DNA of 64,000 nt, taken from Bacteroidota bacterium (lineage in GTDB: Bacteria; Bacteroidota; Bacteroidia; Chitinophagales; Saprospiraceae). The stretch is from positions 62,001-126,000 of the forward strand of contig JAKQHM010000053.1 in assembly GCA_029572935.1 (NCBI GenBank), written 5' to 3'. A program made the translations under genes and the position numbers. The notes under the pieces were generated by a model. That model saw only the letters and a program-made list of their open reading frames with translations, was not told where the DNA came from and did not search any database. Positions 43,293 to 52,240 of this stretch are shown here, in pieces. Within the stretch, counting starts at the first letter, position 1. The number at the start of each line of letters is the position of its first letter.

Positions 43293-43465
43293 CCTAGAAT
43301 CTAAAAATTTAGGCATTAATGTTGCCTGAACGAATTAAATATTCAATTATTTAGTATTCGCTGCCAATCACCAATATAAATTATACCAAATCAGGCCGGC
43401 ATACTATTTTTATTAAAATTCTGGTCAAAATATTAAAATTTACCAGAAACGCGTTCATTTTAAAT

Positions 43466-43492
43466 TTATTTGGAAGGTGTTCTTCCAAATAA
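43466..43492. repeat. Inverted repeat over the promoter of the PKD metalloprotease
   Basis: Perfect 11-bp arms TTATTTGGAAG (43466-43476) and CTTCCAAATAA (43482-43492) with loop GTGTT. It covers the putative -33 TTTG and ends just before the -7 box. It could be an operator, or the terminator stem of rarA, though no T-run follows. Confidence 0.65.
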
Positions 43493-43503
43493 TGGTATAT
43501 TCG
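43469..43503 (+). promoter_or_regulatory. Predicted promoter of the PKD metalloprotease
   Basis: TTTG at 43469-43472 and TATATTCG at 43496-43503 (seven of eight to TAnnTTTG) with 23-bp spacing, 24 bp before the ATG. The -33 box lies inside the inverted repeat. Confidence 0.45.
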
Positions 43504-43527
43504 CCCTGAAAAGTTAAACATTAATTT

Positions 43528-46500
43528 ATGAATAAGATTATCTCCTCATTTATTCTCATTCTTTTTTCTTTTAGCCTCCATGCCCAGGATGCTGTGGTAA
43601 TAGGCACCAAAAGGGTTACAAACCCGGAACTCTACAAGAAGTTTTCAAAGGTTGACCAATTTGAAATCAACATTGAAAATTTTCGGAAGCAACTGGAAAC
43701 CATCAGCAAAGTCGGGGTCCAGATCCAATTTCAGTTGGACAACAAAATGGTAAACCTGTCGCTATTTGAGTACAAAATGTTTAAAAGTGGGGCCAAGGTT
43801 CGCATAGAAACAGCTAATGGCCTGGTAGTCAGAGACCCCAGCCCTGAGCTCAGAACCTTCCGTGGAATCGAGACCGGTTTCAACGGCGGTAGTGCTGCCC
43901 TTACGATTTCCAAGGATTATCTCTCGCTCATGTATTATCAAAACGGCATTGCCTATTTTCTGGAGCAATACCTTGGAGCAGACCCCTCTGCGACCGTAAA
44001 CACATTCTTCCATTACGCTGACCGGGATGTACTCCCCGTACCTGGTGTTGAATGCGGCTTTGACAAACTTAACAAAGCGCGAGGCGATCACAAACATGAG
44101 ATCGATGAAGAGGAAGGAAATCTTGAAGAAAGAAACAAACGTTGCTATATCATTGACATTGCCTTAGCCTGTGAAGTGCAATACACTAATTTCCATAGAG
44201 GACCTTTTGGAGCTGAGGCTGCCATGGTCAACGTTCAGAACTTCATGGCCATTGACTGGGTCAACAACCTTTGGGATGAATATCAGTATGCCCTGGCAGA
44301 AATTTATATTTCGGAAGATCCTGCAAGAGATTTATGGAGAAACGCCGGTGATATTTTCGAACACCTAGAGATATTCCGATTCCGTCAAAGCAGCTTATTC
44401 CCAGGCGGTTTTGACGTAGCGAGTTTGTGGACTGTCAAGTTTACATCCGGCATTGTTGGCCTGGCCATGCTGCCCGGTGCCTGTACTCCAAATGGAGTAA
44501 ACGTTTGCAGTGAATTTACTCAGGGAATCATCCTTTTAAAACAATTGCAATCACACGAATTGGGTCACAATTTTGATTGCACACACGATCCGGCCGGTTC
44601 TCCGACGATCATGGCCCCTGTGGTCAACGGCTCAGGCATCTGGTCCTTCCAATCCCAGAATCAAATCTCAAATTACACACGCTCTTCAGGCGGTTGTTTA
44701 TCTGATTGTGGCGGAGGCCGCATTCCAATAGCCGAATTCGAGGCCGATCCAACTTATGGCTGTGTGCCCTTCACTGTGCGATATAACAACTTGTCTGTCA
44801 ATGCCCAGACTTATAAATGGACCTTCTCAGGAGGTATACCCGCTACATCCACCGATCCGAATCCTGTAGTAGTCTATAATTCAAAAGGAGTTTTTGATGT
44901 CACCCTGGAAGCTATGAACCCTCAGTGTACTGTTAAAGTCACCAAGGACAAGTACATTGAGACCAATGATCTTCCAACGGCTGACTTTACAGGTGGCAAT
45001 ACACAAGATGACAGGGTCGTCTTGTTCGTAAACAATTCCAGAAATGCTACTGAATATTTTTGGGAATTTGGTGATGGTAACACAAGCGAAGAATTTATGC
45101 CAGAACACGAATATGCCAAGGACAGTACATACCGCGTGTGTCTGAAGTCTTCCAACGATTGTGGTTCCAGAACAGTTTGTAAAACAATCAGTGTATTTAC
45201 CTACCCTGTGGCTGATTTTGAAGCAGATACTACAGGTGGTTGCGCTCCCAAAACGATTAAATTCTTTGATCGCTCTTCCAGTAATGTCATTGCCTGGAAC
45301 TGGGAATTTCCTGGCGGAACTCCTTCCACTTCTACCCAACCCAACCCGACAGTAAAATATTCCAATCCTGGTCAATACGCCGTAAAACTGACTGTAAACA
45401 CCAAAAAGTTTTTCACCAGACTGACGAAGGAAAAATACATCACCATTGATAGCCTCCCCGCTCCTGCTTTCACTTATCAAGTCAATGGAGCAGATGTAGA
45501 TTTCTCAAACCAGTCCAGATATGCCGTAACACATGAATGGGATTTTGGAGACAATACTTCCAGTACGGAAGAAAATCCTACTCATACCTACTCTGCTGCC
45601 GGACGCTACGAAGTCATTTACAGGGCTACAAACGGTTGTGGTACGACACAATCCAAAACATTCATCACCATTGGGGCCAAACCTACAGCAGGTTTCACTA
45701 CCAAGGATCCGGTGGGATGTGCTCCTTATACCGTACAGTTTGAAAACACCTCTACGGCAAGTGCCACAAACTTTGAATGGAGTTTTCCTGGTGGCACACC
45801 CTCTTCCAGCACGGATCGCAATCCTGTCGTGACATACCCCACTAAAGGTAAATACGATGTAAGACTGATCGCTCGTAATGCTCTGGAAAGAGACACGCTC
45901 AGCATAAATCAATACATTGAAGTAAAGCAGGCTCCAACTGCCTCCTTCCAGAACAGCATCACCGGATTCAATGTATTTTTCAACAACATGAGTCAGGAAG
46001 CTTCCAACTATTTCTGGGATTTTGGCGATAACAAGACGAGTACTGATGTCAGCCCAACCCATAATTACGGAGTGGAAGGTGAATTCAATGTAAAATTGAT
46101 CGTGGAAAACGAATGCGGAATCGACACATTTGAAAAAATGATCGCCGTCTATCTGATTCCAAAAGTGAATTTCTCTGCTGATACCATCAGAGGCTGCGCT
46201 CCTCTTTATGTGCGATTCTCAGATCGTTCTTCCATTGACGTAATCGAATGGAGCTGGCAGTTTGAGGAAGGCATGCCTGGTACAAGCGTTGAAAAGAATC
46301 CGCTTGTCCGTTTCAATAAAGCAGGATTCTATACAGTAAAGCTATCAGTTAAAAATACCAACGGAACCAATTCTGAAACAAAGGTGCGTTACATTGAAGT
46401 GCTTTCTCCTATTCTTTGCCCAAAGAAACCCAATAAAAAAGGTCCCAAATCGACGGGTGACCAGGGAATCGTGGAAGTAGATATGAGTGGCAGGTCCAGC

Positions 46501-46734
46501 GGATCGGTAGAGACTAAAATCTTCCCCAATCCGACTCGATCTACCCTTCACATACAGACAAGGGAAGGTACTCGTTTTCAGCTGGTCGATCTGACCGGAA
46601 AAGCTGTTAAATCCGGTATCACCCAATCCACCTCCACTTCGCTGGACGTGACAGATCTGATGCCCGGAAGTTACTTTATCAGACTGGAACATGCGCTTTC
46701 ATCAGAGACCCACAAGGTTTTGATTTCCAAGTAA
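43528..46734 (+). CDS. Secreted metzincin metalloprotease with seven PKD domains and T9SS tail
   Basis: 1068 aa. Signal peptide MNKIISSFILILFSFSLHAQ, a propeptide-like region to about 200, and a reprolysin-like metzincin domain with zinc motif HELGHNFDCTH (H343, E344, H347, H353) and Met-turn TIMAP. From residue about 400 to 960 come seven PKD domains starting near 400, 483, 560, 645, 719, 803 and 878. They alternate between two kinds: one with GCxP and PGGTPSTSTxxNP-like turns, the other with W-(D/E)FGD-NTS-E-P-H-Y. The end (IFPNPTRSTLHIQ to LMPGSYFIRLEHA) resembles a T9SS type A sorting domain. Likely an extracellular protease that also binds surfaces or glycans through the PKD array (inference). 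Confidence 0.93.
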   Translation: MNKIISSFILILFSFSLHAQDAVVIGTKRVTNPELYKKFSKVDQFEINIENFRKQLETISKVGVQIQFQLDNKMVNLSLFEYKMFKSGAKVRIETANGLVVRDPSPELRTFRGIETGFNGGSAALTISKDYLSLMYYQNGIAYFLEQYLGADPSATVNTFFHYADRDVLPVPGVECGFDKLNKARGDHKHEIDEEEGNLEERNKRCYIIDIALACEVQYTNFHRGPFGAEAAMVNVQNFMAIDWVNNLWDEYQYALAEIYISEDPARDLWRNAGDIFEHLEIFRFRQSSLFPGGFDVASLWTVKFTSGIVGLAMLPGACTPNGVNVCSEFTQGIILLKQLQSHELGHNFDCTHDPAGSPTIMAPVVNGSGIWSFQSQNQISNYTRSSGGCLSDCGGGRIPIAEFEADPTYGCVPFTVRYNNLSVNAQTYKWTFSGGIPATSTDPNPVVVYNSKGVFDVTLEAMNPQCTVKVTKDKYIETNDLPTADFTGGNTQDDRVVLFVNNSRNATEYFWEFGDGNTSEEFMPEHEYAKDSTYRVCLKSSNDCGSRTVCKTISVFTYPVADFEADTTGGCAPKTIKFFDRSSSNVIAWNWEFPGGTPSTSTQPNPTVKYSNPGQYAVKLTVNTKKFFTRLTKEKYITIDSLPAPAFTYQVNGADVDFSNQSRYAVTHEWDFGDNTSSTEENPTHTYSAAGRYEVIYRATNGCGTTQSKTFITIGAKPTAGFTTKDPVGCAPYTVQFENTSTASATNFEWSFPGGTPSSSTDRNPVVTYPTKGKYDVRLIARNALERDTLSINQYIEVKQAPTASFQNSITGFNVFFNNMSQEASNYFWDFGDNKTSTDVSPTHNYGVEGEFNVKLIVENECGIDTFEKMIAVYLIPKVNFSADTIRGCAPLYVRFSDRSSIDVIEWSWQFEEGMPGTSVEKNPLVRFNKAGFYTVKLSVKNTNGTNSETKVRYIEVLSPILCPKKPNKKGPKSTGDQGIVEVDMSGRSSGSVETKIFPNPTRSTLHIQTREGTRFQLVDLTGKAVKSGITQSTSTSLDVTDLMPGSYFIRLEHALSSETHKVLISK

Positions 46735-47157
46735 ATCATTGATCCTACATTGATAATAAGAGAAAGGCCGCCAAAAGCGGCCTTTCCTGTTTTGAACCCT
46801 TCCTGTATAAGAGGCTTGGGCTTATCCAAAAAAATGTAGAAGGTGCATGATTCAAAGAATGCATCTCTGTCGCCATTGCGAATTCGCTTTCATTTCCGGC
46901 CACAGAATGATCTTGACGATCCGAATCATTCAAAGACCCTTTACCAAATGAATCCCAAAATGATCGTGTTGCTTTCTTACAAAGAGCGCTTTTATTAATA
47001 AAAAAAGGATTAATAATCTGAACGGATTAACTGCGTGGTCTTGAGTGATCCACTAAAAAATATGCTGATCAGTCACCAGGATCCAACTCCACAACGGAAT
47101 CATTGCATTGGAAAATTCAGGAATAAAACAATGAACCTAAAATATGAAAACTTCACT
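46735..47157. other. Intergenic region between convergent genes
   Basis: A 423-bp non-coding stretch. The only clear structure is the stem-loop at 46762-46786. A 62-codon minus-strand frame (46745-46933) has no homology or leader that I recognise and overlaps the hairpin, so I do not call it. The remainder is AT-rich without a promoter-like site that I would support. Confidence 0.6.
46762..46786 (+). terminator. Stem-loop terminator, possibly bidirectional
   Basis: Perfect 10-bp arms GAAAGGCCGC (46762-46771) and GCGGCCTTTC (46777-46786) with loop CAAAA, 27 bp after the PKD protease stop. The trailing T content is modest. Confidence 0.7.
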
Positions 47158-48609
47158 TTAGTTCATATCCTGATTGGCCCTTTCCTGAGTCCTGTTTTTG
47201 ATATCAAAATAAATGATCACCGCTGTGAGAAACCAGAAAATAACGGAGGCTTTATCTGTATCCAAAAAGTTATTGAGAAAACCATGTGTGTAATAGGTAA
47301 TCAGACCACAAGCCGCAGAAGAAATCAGAATGCGATCGTTCCGGCTTCTGGATTCATAAAATGCCTTAAAAGCATAATAAAAGGTCACGATCATGATCGC
47401 AAAAAACAGAAGCAAGGCAGGCAGGCCGCCCTCAGCCAATGCACCAAGGTATTCGCTGTGCGCATTGCCGACATCTCCGAAGTTCGTACTGATCTCGGTT
47501 CTGTTGGTCAGCAACTGAAAGGGTGCGTATTGAAACATATACGTCCCGGGGCCCCATCCAAACAAGGGCCTTTCTTCCCACATGGCATAAGCACTAGCCC
47601 AACGGTTGATGCGTTCCAGATTGGACTGATCAGAACTGATATTGGTGATGGATTCAATATTTTCCACCACATCATCAGAACTGGACTTTCGGTTGGTCTC
47701 CAGGTCTCTCAGGATAGGGTCAATATTGATCACCAGATATGCGATGACCAGGATCATGACAGTAAAAAGATATCTGAACTTTACCCTAAGCTTAAACATC
47801 AGCCAGAGCAATATCGCAGGTATCATACTGACCCAGGCTGCTCTGGCAAAAGTGATAACCAGGCAAAAACTAAGAATCACAAAAGACAAAGGCAGTAAAG
47901 TTCTTTTAACTACATCTGCTCCGGACAAGCGAAAGTTGCCGAGGACCACTGGTATGGTCATGGCCAATGCAGCGCCAAGTACGGTATGATCTTTAAAAAA
48001 GGGCCTCATCGTCCATTGCGATGGCTTGTCTTCAAAATTATGAGAAGCCAGGTTCAAGGAATTGTACAAGGCTACTACTGTCAAAGAGATGATAAAAAGC
48101 AGTGTGAAGGTCTTGATCCGGTCTTCGTGCTTAAAAAAGTAATAGCTCAAAAAGTAAGAAGGCCCAATGAACCACAATTTCGCGATCAGGAACTTAATCG
48201 AGACAACAAAGTCAGAACTGGTCAGGCAGGTGACCAACATCCAGCCCAGATAAATATAAATAAGTGAACTGAATGGATGCCTGAATATTCGGGTATCGAT
48301 ATCCTTTTTAGAAATCAGGAAATAAAATAGCAGCAAAAGTAGAGCAGCTAATATCGGCTCTGCAGGCAAGGACAAACTCAATCCACTTAAATCCGAATCC
48401 GCTGGATTGACCGAAAAGGGCGTAACGAAGGCCAGTAAAAACCAGAGAATATCCGGTTTCAAAAAAACCAATACTGCTGCCAAAAACAGAAGAGGTAGCG
48501 CGAAATAGAGATACTGTTCGCTATACCAGGCATAGACGCAACTGGCCGCAAACAGAGTACTGGCGACCCCTACCCAATTTTTTTTTAGATTCAGGAGAAT
48601 GGAACTCAC
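47158..48609 (-). CDS. O-antigen ligase/polymerase-like membrane protein (Wzy/WaaL superfamily)
   Basis: 483 aa, about 10-12 membrane helices. The large loop and the PFFGWGPGTYMFQYAP-like sequence (here RPLFGWGPGTYMFQYAP) followed by NAHSEYLGALAEGGLPALLLFF are the hallmark of the Wzy_C/O-antigen ligase family, whose histidine and arginine residues lie in that periplasmic loop. It either polymerises repeat units or joins polysaccharide to a lipid acceptor. The start overlaps the Wzz-like gene's stop by 4 bp, linking the two in one polysaccharide transcript. The role as polymerase is favoured by its coupling to a chain-length regulator. Confidence 0.88.
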   Translation of the reverse strand: MSSILLNLKKNWVGVASTLFAASCVYAWYSEQYLYFALPLLFLAAVLVFLKPDILWFLLAFVTPFSVNPADSDLSGLSLSLPAEPILAALLLLLFYFLISKKDIDTRIFRHPFSSLIYIYLGWMLVTCLTSSDFVVSIKFLIAKLWFIGPSYFLSYYFFKHEDRIKTFTLLFIISLTVVALYNSLNLASHNFEDKPSQWTMRPFFKDHTVLGAALAMTIPVVLGNFRLSGADVVKRTLLPLSFVILSFCLVITFARAAWVSMIPAILLWLMFKLRVKFRYLFTVMILVIAYLVINIDPILRDLETNRKSSSDDVVENIESITNISSDQSNLERINRWASAYAMWEERPLFGWGPGTYMFQYAPFQLLTNRTEISTNFGDVGNAHSEYLGALAEGGLPALLLFFAIMIVTFYYAFKAFYESRSRNDRILISSAACGLITYYTHGFLNNFLDTDKASVIFWFLTAVIIYFDIKNRTQERANQDMN

Positions 48610-49586
48610 GACTCCAATTGTCTCTTAATGGCCGGCCATTTATTTTTAATCAGAAGCAGACTCACCGCAAACACAAGAGAAGAAAAGGAACTGACCAAAA
48701 CCACCAACCAGCGAACGGGAAAGTACTTGCGCTCAGCCGGAATGGCCGGATCGACGACAAACTTTTGCGTGAGCTGAAATTCAGCATCGGCCTTGGTCTG
48801 GGTGATGAACTTATTCAGGTATAAATTATTCTCCACCTCTCGGTCATAGATTTTTTCCAGCATATCAAAATCCTCACCGTAGCGGATGTTTTCATCCACG
48901 AGTTTCTTCAATCCTGCCCTTTCAGAGGGGCCCGCTTCAGCATAAGCCTGGATCAGATAGGCTCTCTGAAACTGACTCATCACACCCATTAGGGACATAC
49001 TATCCATGATGTGTTTTAAGGAATCAATGAGATGCCTTTGTTTGGCATAATTGTATTCCATCGTACCAATCATCTCCTGTGATCTCTTTTGAGTGATCTC
49101 ATACCTGACGGTATCGTAATAAGAGGTTATGGTGTTGGCGATCACAGCAGCCATTTTGGGATCCTCGTCCACCACCACTACTTCTATGGAATTGAACTTG
49201 TTTCTTTTGGTGCTTAAATTGGATCTGAGTGTTTTCAATACATCTGTGTAGGCAAAAGGTTTGGACCTGCTGATCTCGTAGTGATTATACAAATCCAGAT
49301 GTTCTATCACCCGATTGTGCAGAGCTGTACTATTGAGAATTTCCAATGCCTGTTCGGCATCTCCCGTTTCACCAAAGTCGCCGGGATTGCCCCGCCGCAT
49401 GATGGTTTCATTGATGGGGGTATGCACCAGTTTGGCTGGATAAAAAGTAGTAGTTGATTTGTAATATTCAGGCAGAAGAAATGACAAAGCGGCACTGACC
49501 AAGGCCGTAGACAGAGCAATGGTGCCCAGTACCCTTTTGTTGACCCAAATGATCTTGATCAGATCTAAAAAACTTAAGACTTCCAT
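48606..49586 (-). CDS. Wzz-like chain-length determinant/polysaccharide co-polymerase
   Basis: 326 aa. Two membrane helices, one near residue 17-38 (LGTIALSTALVSAALSFLL) and one near 295-318 (VRWLVVLVSSFSSLVFAVSLLL), flank a largely helical periplasmic domain, as in Wzz/PCP proteins. NSTALHNRVIEHLDLYNHYEI and NTITSYYDTVRYEI are family-like. A PAIPAERKYFPVRW segment marks the proline-rich entry to the second helix. It lacks a kinase domain. It regulates the length or export of a polysaccharide made by the overlapping Wzy-like gene. A perfect -7 element lies upstream. Confidence 0.9.
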   Translation of the reverse strand: MEVLSFLDLIKIIWVNKRVLGTIALSTALVSAALSFLLPEYYKSTTTFYPAKLVHTPINETIMRRGNPGDFGETGDAEQALEILNSTALHNRVIEHLDLYNHYEISRSKPFAYTDVLKTLRSNLSTKRNKFNSIEVVVVDEDPKMAAVIANTITSYYDTVRYEITQKRSQEMIGTMEYNYAKQRHLIDSLKHIMDSMSLMGVMSQFQRAYLIQAYAEAGPSERAGLKKLVDENIRYGEDFDMLEKIYDREVENNLYLNKFITQTKADAEFQLTQKFVVDPAIPAERKYFPVRWLVVLVSSFSSLVFAVSLLLIKNKWPAIKRQLES

Positions 49587-49643
49587 ATTTTCTGTTTCAC
49601 TGTACGATTACCCACAGGACAAACCTGCTTCAAAAAAGAAGCG

Positions 49644-49671
49644 CAAATATACCAAATTCTTGTAAATCAAA
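49644..49671 (-). promoter_or_regulatory. Predicted promoter of the Wzz/Wzy-like operon
   Basis: On the minus strand TATATTTG (49644-49651), exact to TAnnTTTG, with TTTG at 49668-49671 and a 16-bp spacer, 57 bp before the Wzz-like ATG. Confidence 0.5.
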
Positions 49672-49691
49672 TAAATACGAGAATTAAATAT

Positions 49692-50813
49692 TTAATACAA
49701 TTCCTTTAATTCACAAAACAGTGAGTCCATTGCGGGGTGATATTCGGGCGTAAATGCATCAGACTTAATTTCAATGAGTTGAGAGGCATGGGCTGTCCGG
49801 TCTTCAGTCAAAGGGTGCGTCCTCATAAAACCCGGAACGGAAAGGGACTGATCCGATTCGACTTTCTGCAAAATTTCAAACAGTCCGAGGATTCCCTGAG
49901 GGTTTACCCTGGCTTTGATGCAAAAATCGACTGCTTCCTGATCTGCCTCCTGCTCCAGGCTTCGGGAATATGCCAAACTTTCAAAAGATCTCAACTGATC
50001 CAGAACGAATCCGGAAAAAATATCAAATCCGCCAAAAAGAAGCTGAATCATAACAAGCCCTCCCATCGATTTGACCATTGCTTTCAGGCTGTGTCTTTTT
50101 TCAACGTGAGCGATTTCATGCCCCAGCAATCCCACCAGCTGGGGATAGGAAGTCATCCGGTCCAGTATGGCTGTATGCAAAACCAAAATCCCCCCAGGCA
50201 TCGCAAAAGCATTGACCACGGAATCCCTGATCACAAAAATGCGGATATCGTAGGGGCTCTCATGTTTTAACTGATGGTAGATGCTATTGACCAATTCAGT
50301 CTTCGGATAATCGATGCTGCTGCTATCGACCATGATTGAGACACTCTGACTGGCCCATCTTTTCTCCCATTCGACGGGTATCCTGTCAGAAACGAAACCA
50401 AACAGCACCGGTACCATGAAATAATAAAGGAGGCCCAATACAAAAAGTAAACCGGCAATCCAAAGGGTTATTCTGCCGAAAGTAAACCACTCCAAACTAA
50501 TCCCTTGTCCATCCAGAAGATTTTTATCTTTTAACGAATTTCTGAGGCTTTCTATAAAATCCTTATCTGAAATTTCAAGATATTCAAACGGATCTTTTTT
50601 ACCCCACTTGATGATCAGTTTATGGCCGTCGTAGGAATGGCGCTGAAGCAGGTAAAAATCCCACAAAGCTATTCTTGTCCCGTCCGGCTCTCTGATTTCA
50701 ATTGAATCATTTTGCAAAACGACCCGCACCTCAACTGGCATGGGTTTGATCCCGCTGTAATATCTGGCTGAAACCGGATTCTGAGCTCCATCCCCATATT
50801 CTATTACCGTCAT
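49692..50813 (-). CDS. M48 family metallopeptidase (membrane-anchored)
   Basis: 373 aa. The first 110 residues form a beta domain with unknown role, then a membrane helix (LWIAGLLFVLGLLYYFMV) and an M48 protease domain carrying HEIAHVEKRH (H232, E233, H236) and the third ligand in SLEQEADQEAVDFC. VNAFAMPGGILVLHTAIL is the substrate-cleft strand typical of BepA/LoiP/HtpX-like zinc proteases. PGFMRTHPLTEDRTAH at the end completes the family pattern. It probably degrades misfolded envelope proteins from the membrane face; orientation is inferred. It is 12 bp after the neighbouring gene, so likely in one transcript with it. Confidence 0.92.
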   Translation of the reverse strand: MTVIEYGDGAQNPVSARYYSGIKPMPVEVRVVLQNDSIEIREPDGTRIALWDFYLLQRHSYDGHKLIIKWGKKDPFEYLEISDKDFIESLRNSLKDKNLLDGQGISLEWFTFGRITLWIAGLLFVLGLLYYFMVPVLFGFVSDRIPVEWEKRWASQSVSIMVDSSSIDYPKTELVNSIYHQLKHESPYDIRIFVIRDSVVNAFAMPGGILVLHTAILDRMTSYPQLVGLLGHEIAHVEKRHSLKAMVKSMGGLVMIQLLFGGFDIFSGFVLDQLRSFESLAYSRSLEQEADQEAVDFCIKARVNPQGILGLFEILQKVESDQSLSVPGFMRTHPLTEDRTAHASQLIEIKSDAFTPEYHPAMDSLFCELKELY

Positions 50814-50825
50814 GTATGGATGAAC

Positions 50826-52106
50826 TTAGGTTTTTCTTTCTTTTTTCTTGGCTGCCGGAAACAGGATGTTGTTTAGGATGAGCCGGTATCCGGGTGAATT
50901 GGGATGCAGATTCAGGTCAGTCGGTGGATCTCCTACGTGATGTTGATAATCTTCGGGATCATGACCCGAATAAAAGGTCCAGGTGCCATAACCAGAGGTA
51001 CCATGGATATAGCGAACCTCATCAGCAGCCTTATTTTCCCCTAAAACCAGAATATCGGATTTGACATACTTTTTGACAAATGCTGTGGTCTGGCCCATAA
51101 AGCCTTTGACCGTTCGGGTATGATTCTGGGTCAGCATCGTTGGGATGGGGTCCCATTTGGCTGAAAAATCAAAGAGTGTGAAATAATCATTCTCCGGATT
51201 GACTCTCCTTCCAAAATTATTATCGATGGTTGAGAACTCATAGGTCATGGGATCCTGAATCAATTTGAAATCTTTGAAAGCCAAGGTATTGTTGAAATTA
51301 AGCTTGCTGTCGGGATTGGGGTCAGCGGGATCTCCGTCAAAATAATGGGCACAAATGTCCAAACCTTCCGCAGACAGGGCTATATCGTAGGAATCGGTAG
51401 CAGAGCACATGGCAAACAAAAAACCTCCTCCCGAAATATATTTCTTAATCTCATTGGCCACAGCCAGTTTTAGTTGTGAAACCTTTGCAAAGCCAAGTTC
51501 CCTGGCCATATTTTCCTGCCGCTTCTGATTTTCTCTGTACCAGGCCTGTCCTCCGAAATTGGCAAAAAACTTACCATACTGACCGGTAAAATCTTCATGA
51601 TGAAGATGCAGCCAATCGTATTTGGAAAGCATGCCACCAACAATTTCGCGATCATAGATCTTATCGAAAGGTATCTCTGCATAGGTCAGGGCGAGGGTCA
51701 CTGCATCATCCCAGGGTTGGATCCTTTCCCCTTTTTCATTGAATTCGGGAGTATAAACTGCAACTTTCGGAGCTTTCTCCAGTTTCATAACCTCCTGATT
51801 GACTTCAGGATCTGCAATTTCTTCCCTAATCCTGAAAAACTCTGCATCCGAAATTACCTCAAAACTGACACCACGGGTAATGCACTCCTTTTCAAAACTC
51901 TTTGTATGAACAAAGGCAAAACTTCCTCCTCTGTAATTGAGCATCCAAAATCCTTCAAGCCCCTGATCAATGATCCAATAAGTGATCCCATAAGCCTTCA
52001 GATGGTTTGTTTGTTTCAGATCCATGGGAATTAACAAATAAGATGCCTGGACTGTTAATCCTGCCAGAAAGAACAATAGAGAAAGTCCAATATTTCGCAT
52101 GAACAT
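50826..52106 (-). CDS. Exported protein of the family often labelled asparagine synthetase B (function unknown)
   Basis: 426 aa; a start at the third codon (ATG 52100) would give the cleaner signal peptide MRNIGLSLLFFLAGLTVQA. I recognise the pattern from Bacteroidota: YLLIPMDLKQTNHLKAYGITYWI, LNYRGGSFAFVH, and YDWLHLHHEDFTGQYGKF. Database entries often carry the name asparagine synthetase B, yet I see no N-terminal nucleophile cysteine and no ATP-pyrophosphatase motif. The GGGFLFAMCSATDSYDIAL and HGTSGYGTWTFYSGHDPEDY segments are more like a class I amidotransferase-type or periplasmic alpha/beta fold. It is exported, so a cytosolic synthetase role is unlikely. The M48 peptidase gene lies 12 bp downstream. 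Confidence 0.72.
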   Translation of the reverse strand: MFMRNIGLSLLFFLAGLTVQASYLLIPMDLKQTNHLKAYGITYWIIDQGLEGFWMLNYRGGSFAFVHTKSFEKECITRGVSFEVISDAEFFRIREEIADPEVNQEVMKLEKAPKVAVYTPEFNEKGERIQPWDDAVTLALTYAEIPFDKIYDREIVGGMLSKYDWLHLHHEDFTGQYGKFFANFGGQAWYRENQKRQENMARELGFAKVSQLKLAVANEIKKYISGGGFLFAMCSATDSYDIALSAEGLDICAHYFDGDPADPNPDSKLNFNNTLAFKDFKLIQDPMTYEFSTIDNNFGRRVNPENDYFTLFDFSAKWDPIPTMLTQNHTRTVKGFMGQTTAFVKKYVKSDILVLGENKAADEVRYIHGTSGYGTWTFYSGHDPEDYQHHVGDPPTDLNLHPNSPGYRLILNNILFPAAKKKERKT

Positions 52107-52240
52107 TCGTTTTCAAAAAACAGTCCCCGAAACTACCTTCATACCGTTTTGGTATTTTGATTGTTTTGGAAACCTGACCTATCAAAAAATAACGTGTAAA
52201 GGCAACAATTTCTGATATTTGCCTCCCCCTACAACGCAAA

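Noticed and set aside
44881-45480. 199-codon minus-strand open frame
   Set aside because: Shadow of the PKD repeat region; repetitive coding sequence often leaves long antisense frames.
43528-46734. PKD repeats considered as a DNA repeat array or CRISPR
   Set aside because: The repetition is at protein level with divergent codons and domain-sized units; no short direct repeats with spacers were seen anywhere in the window.
46745-46933. 62-codon minus-strand frame in the intergenic region
   Set aside because: Overlaps the terminator hairpin, no leader, no homology pattern, no promoter-like site.
47035-47898. 287-codon plus-strand open frame
   Set aside because: It lies antisense to the O-antigen ligase-like gene, has low-complexity composition and no recognisable motif or leader; the minus-strand frame has clear family motifs.
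49683-49696. 14-base palindrome ATTAAATATTTAAT
   Set aside because: Made only of A and T at the end of the M48 gene in an AT-rich stretch; expected by chance.
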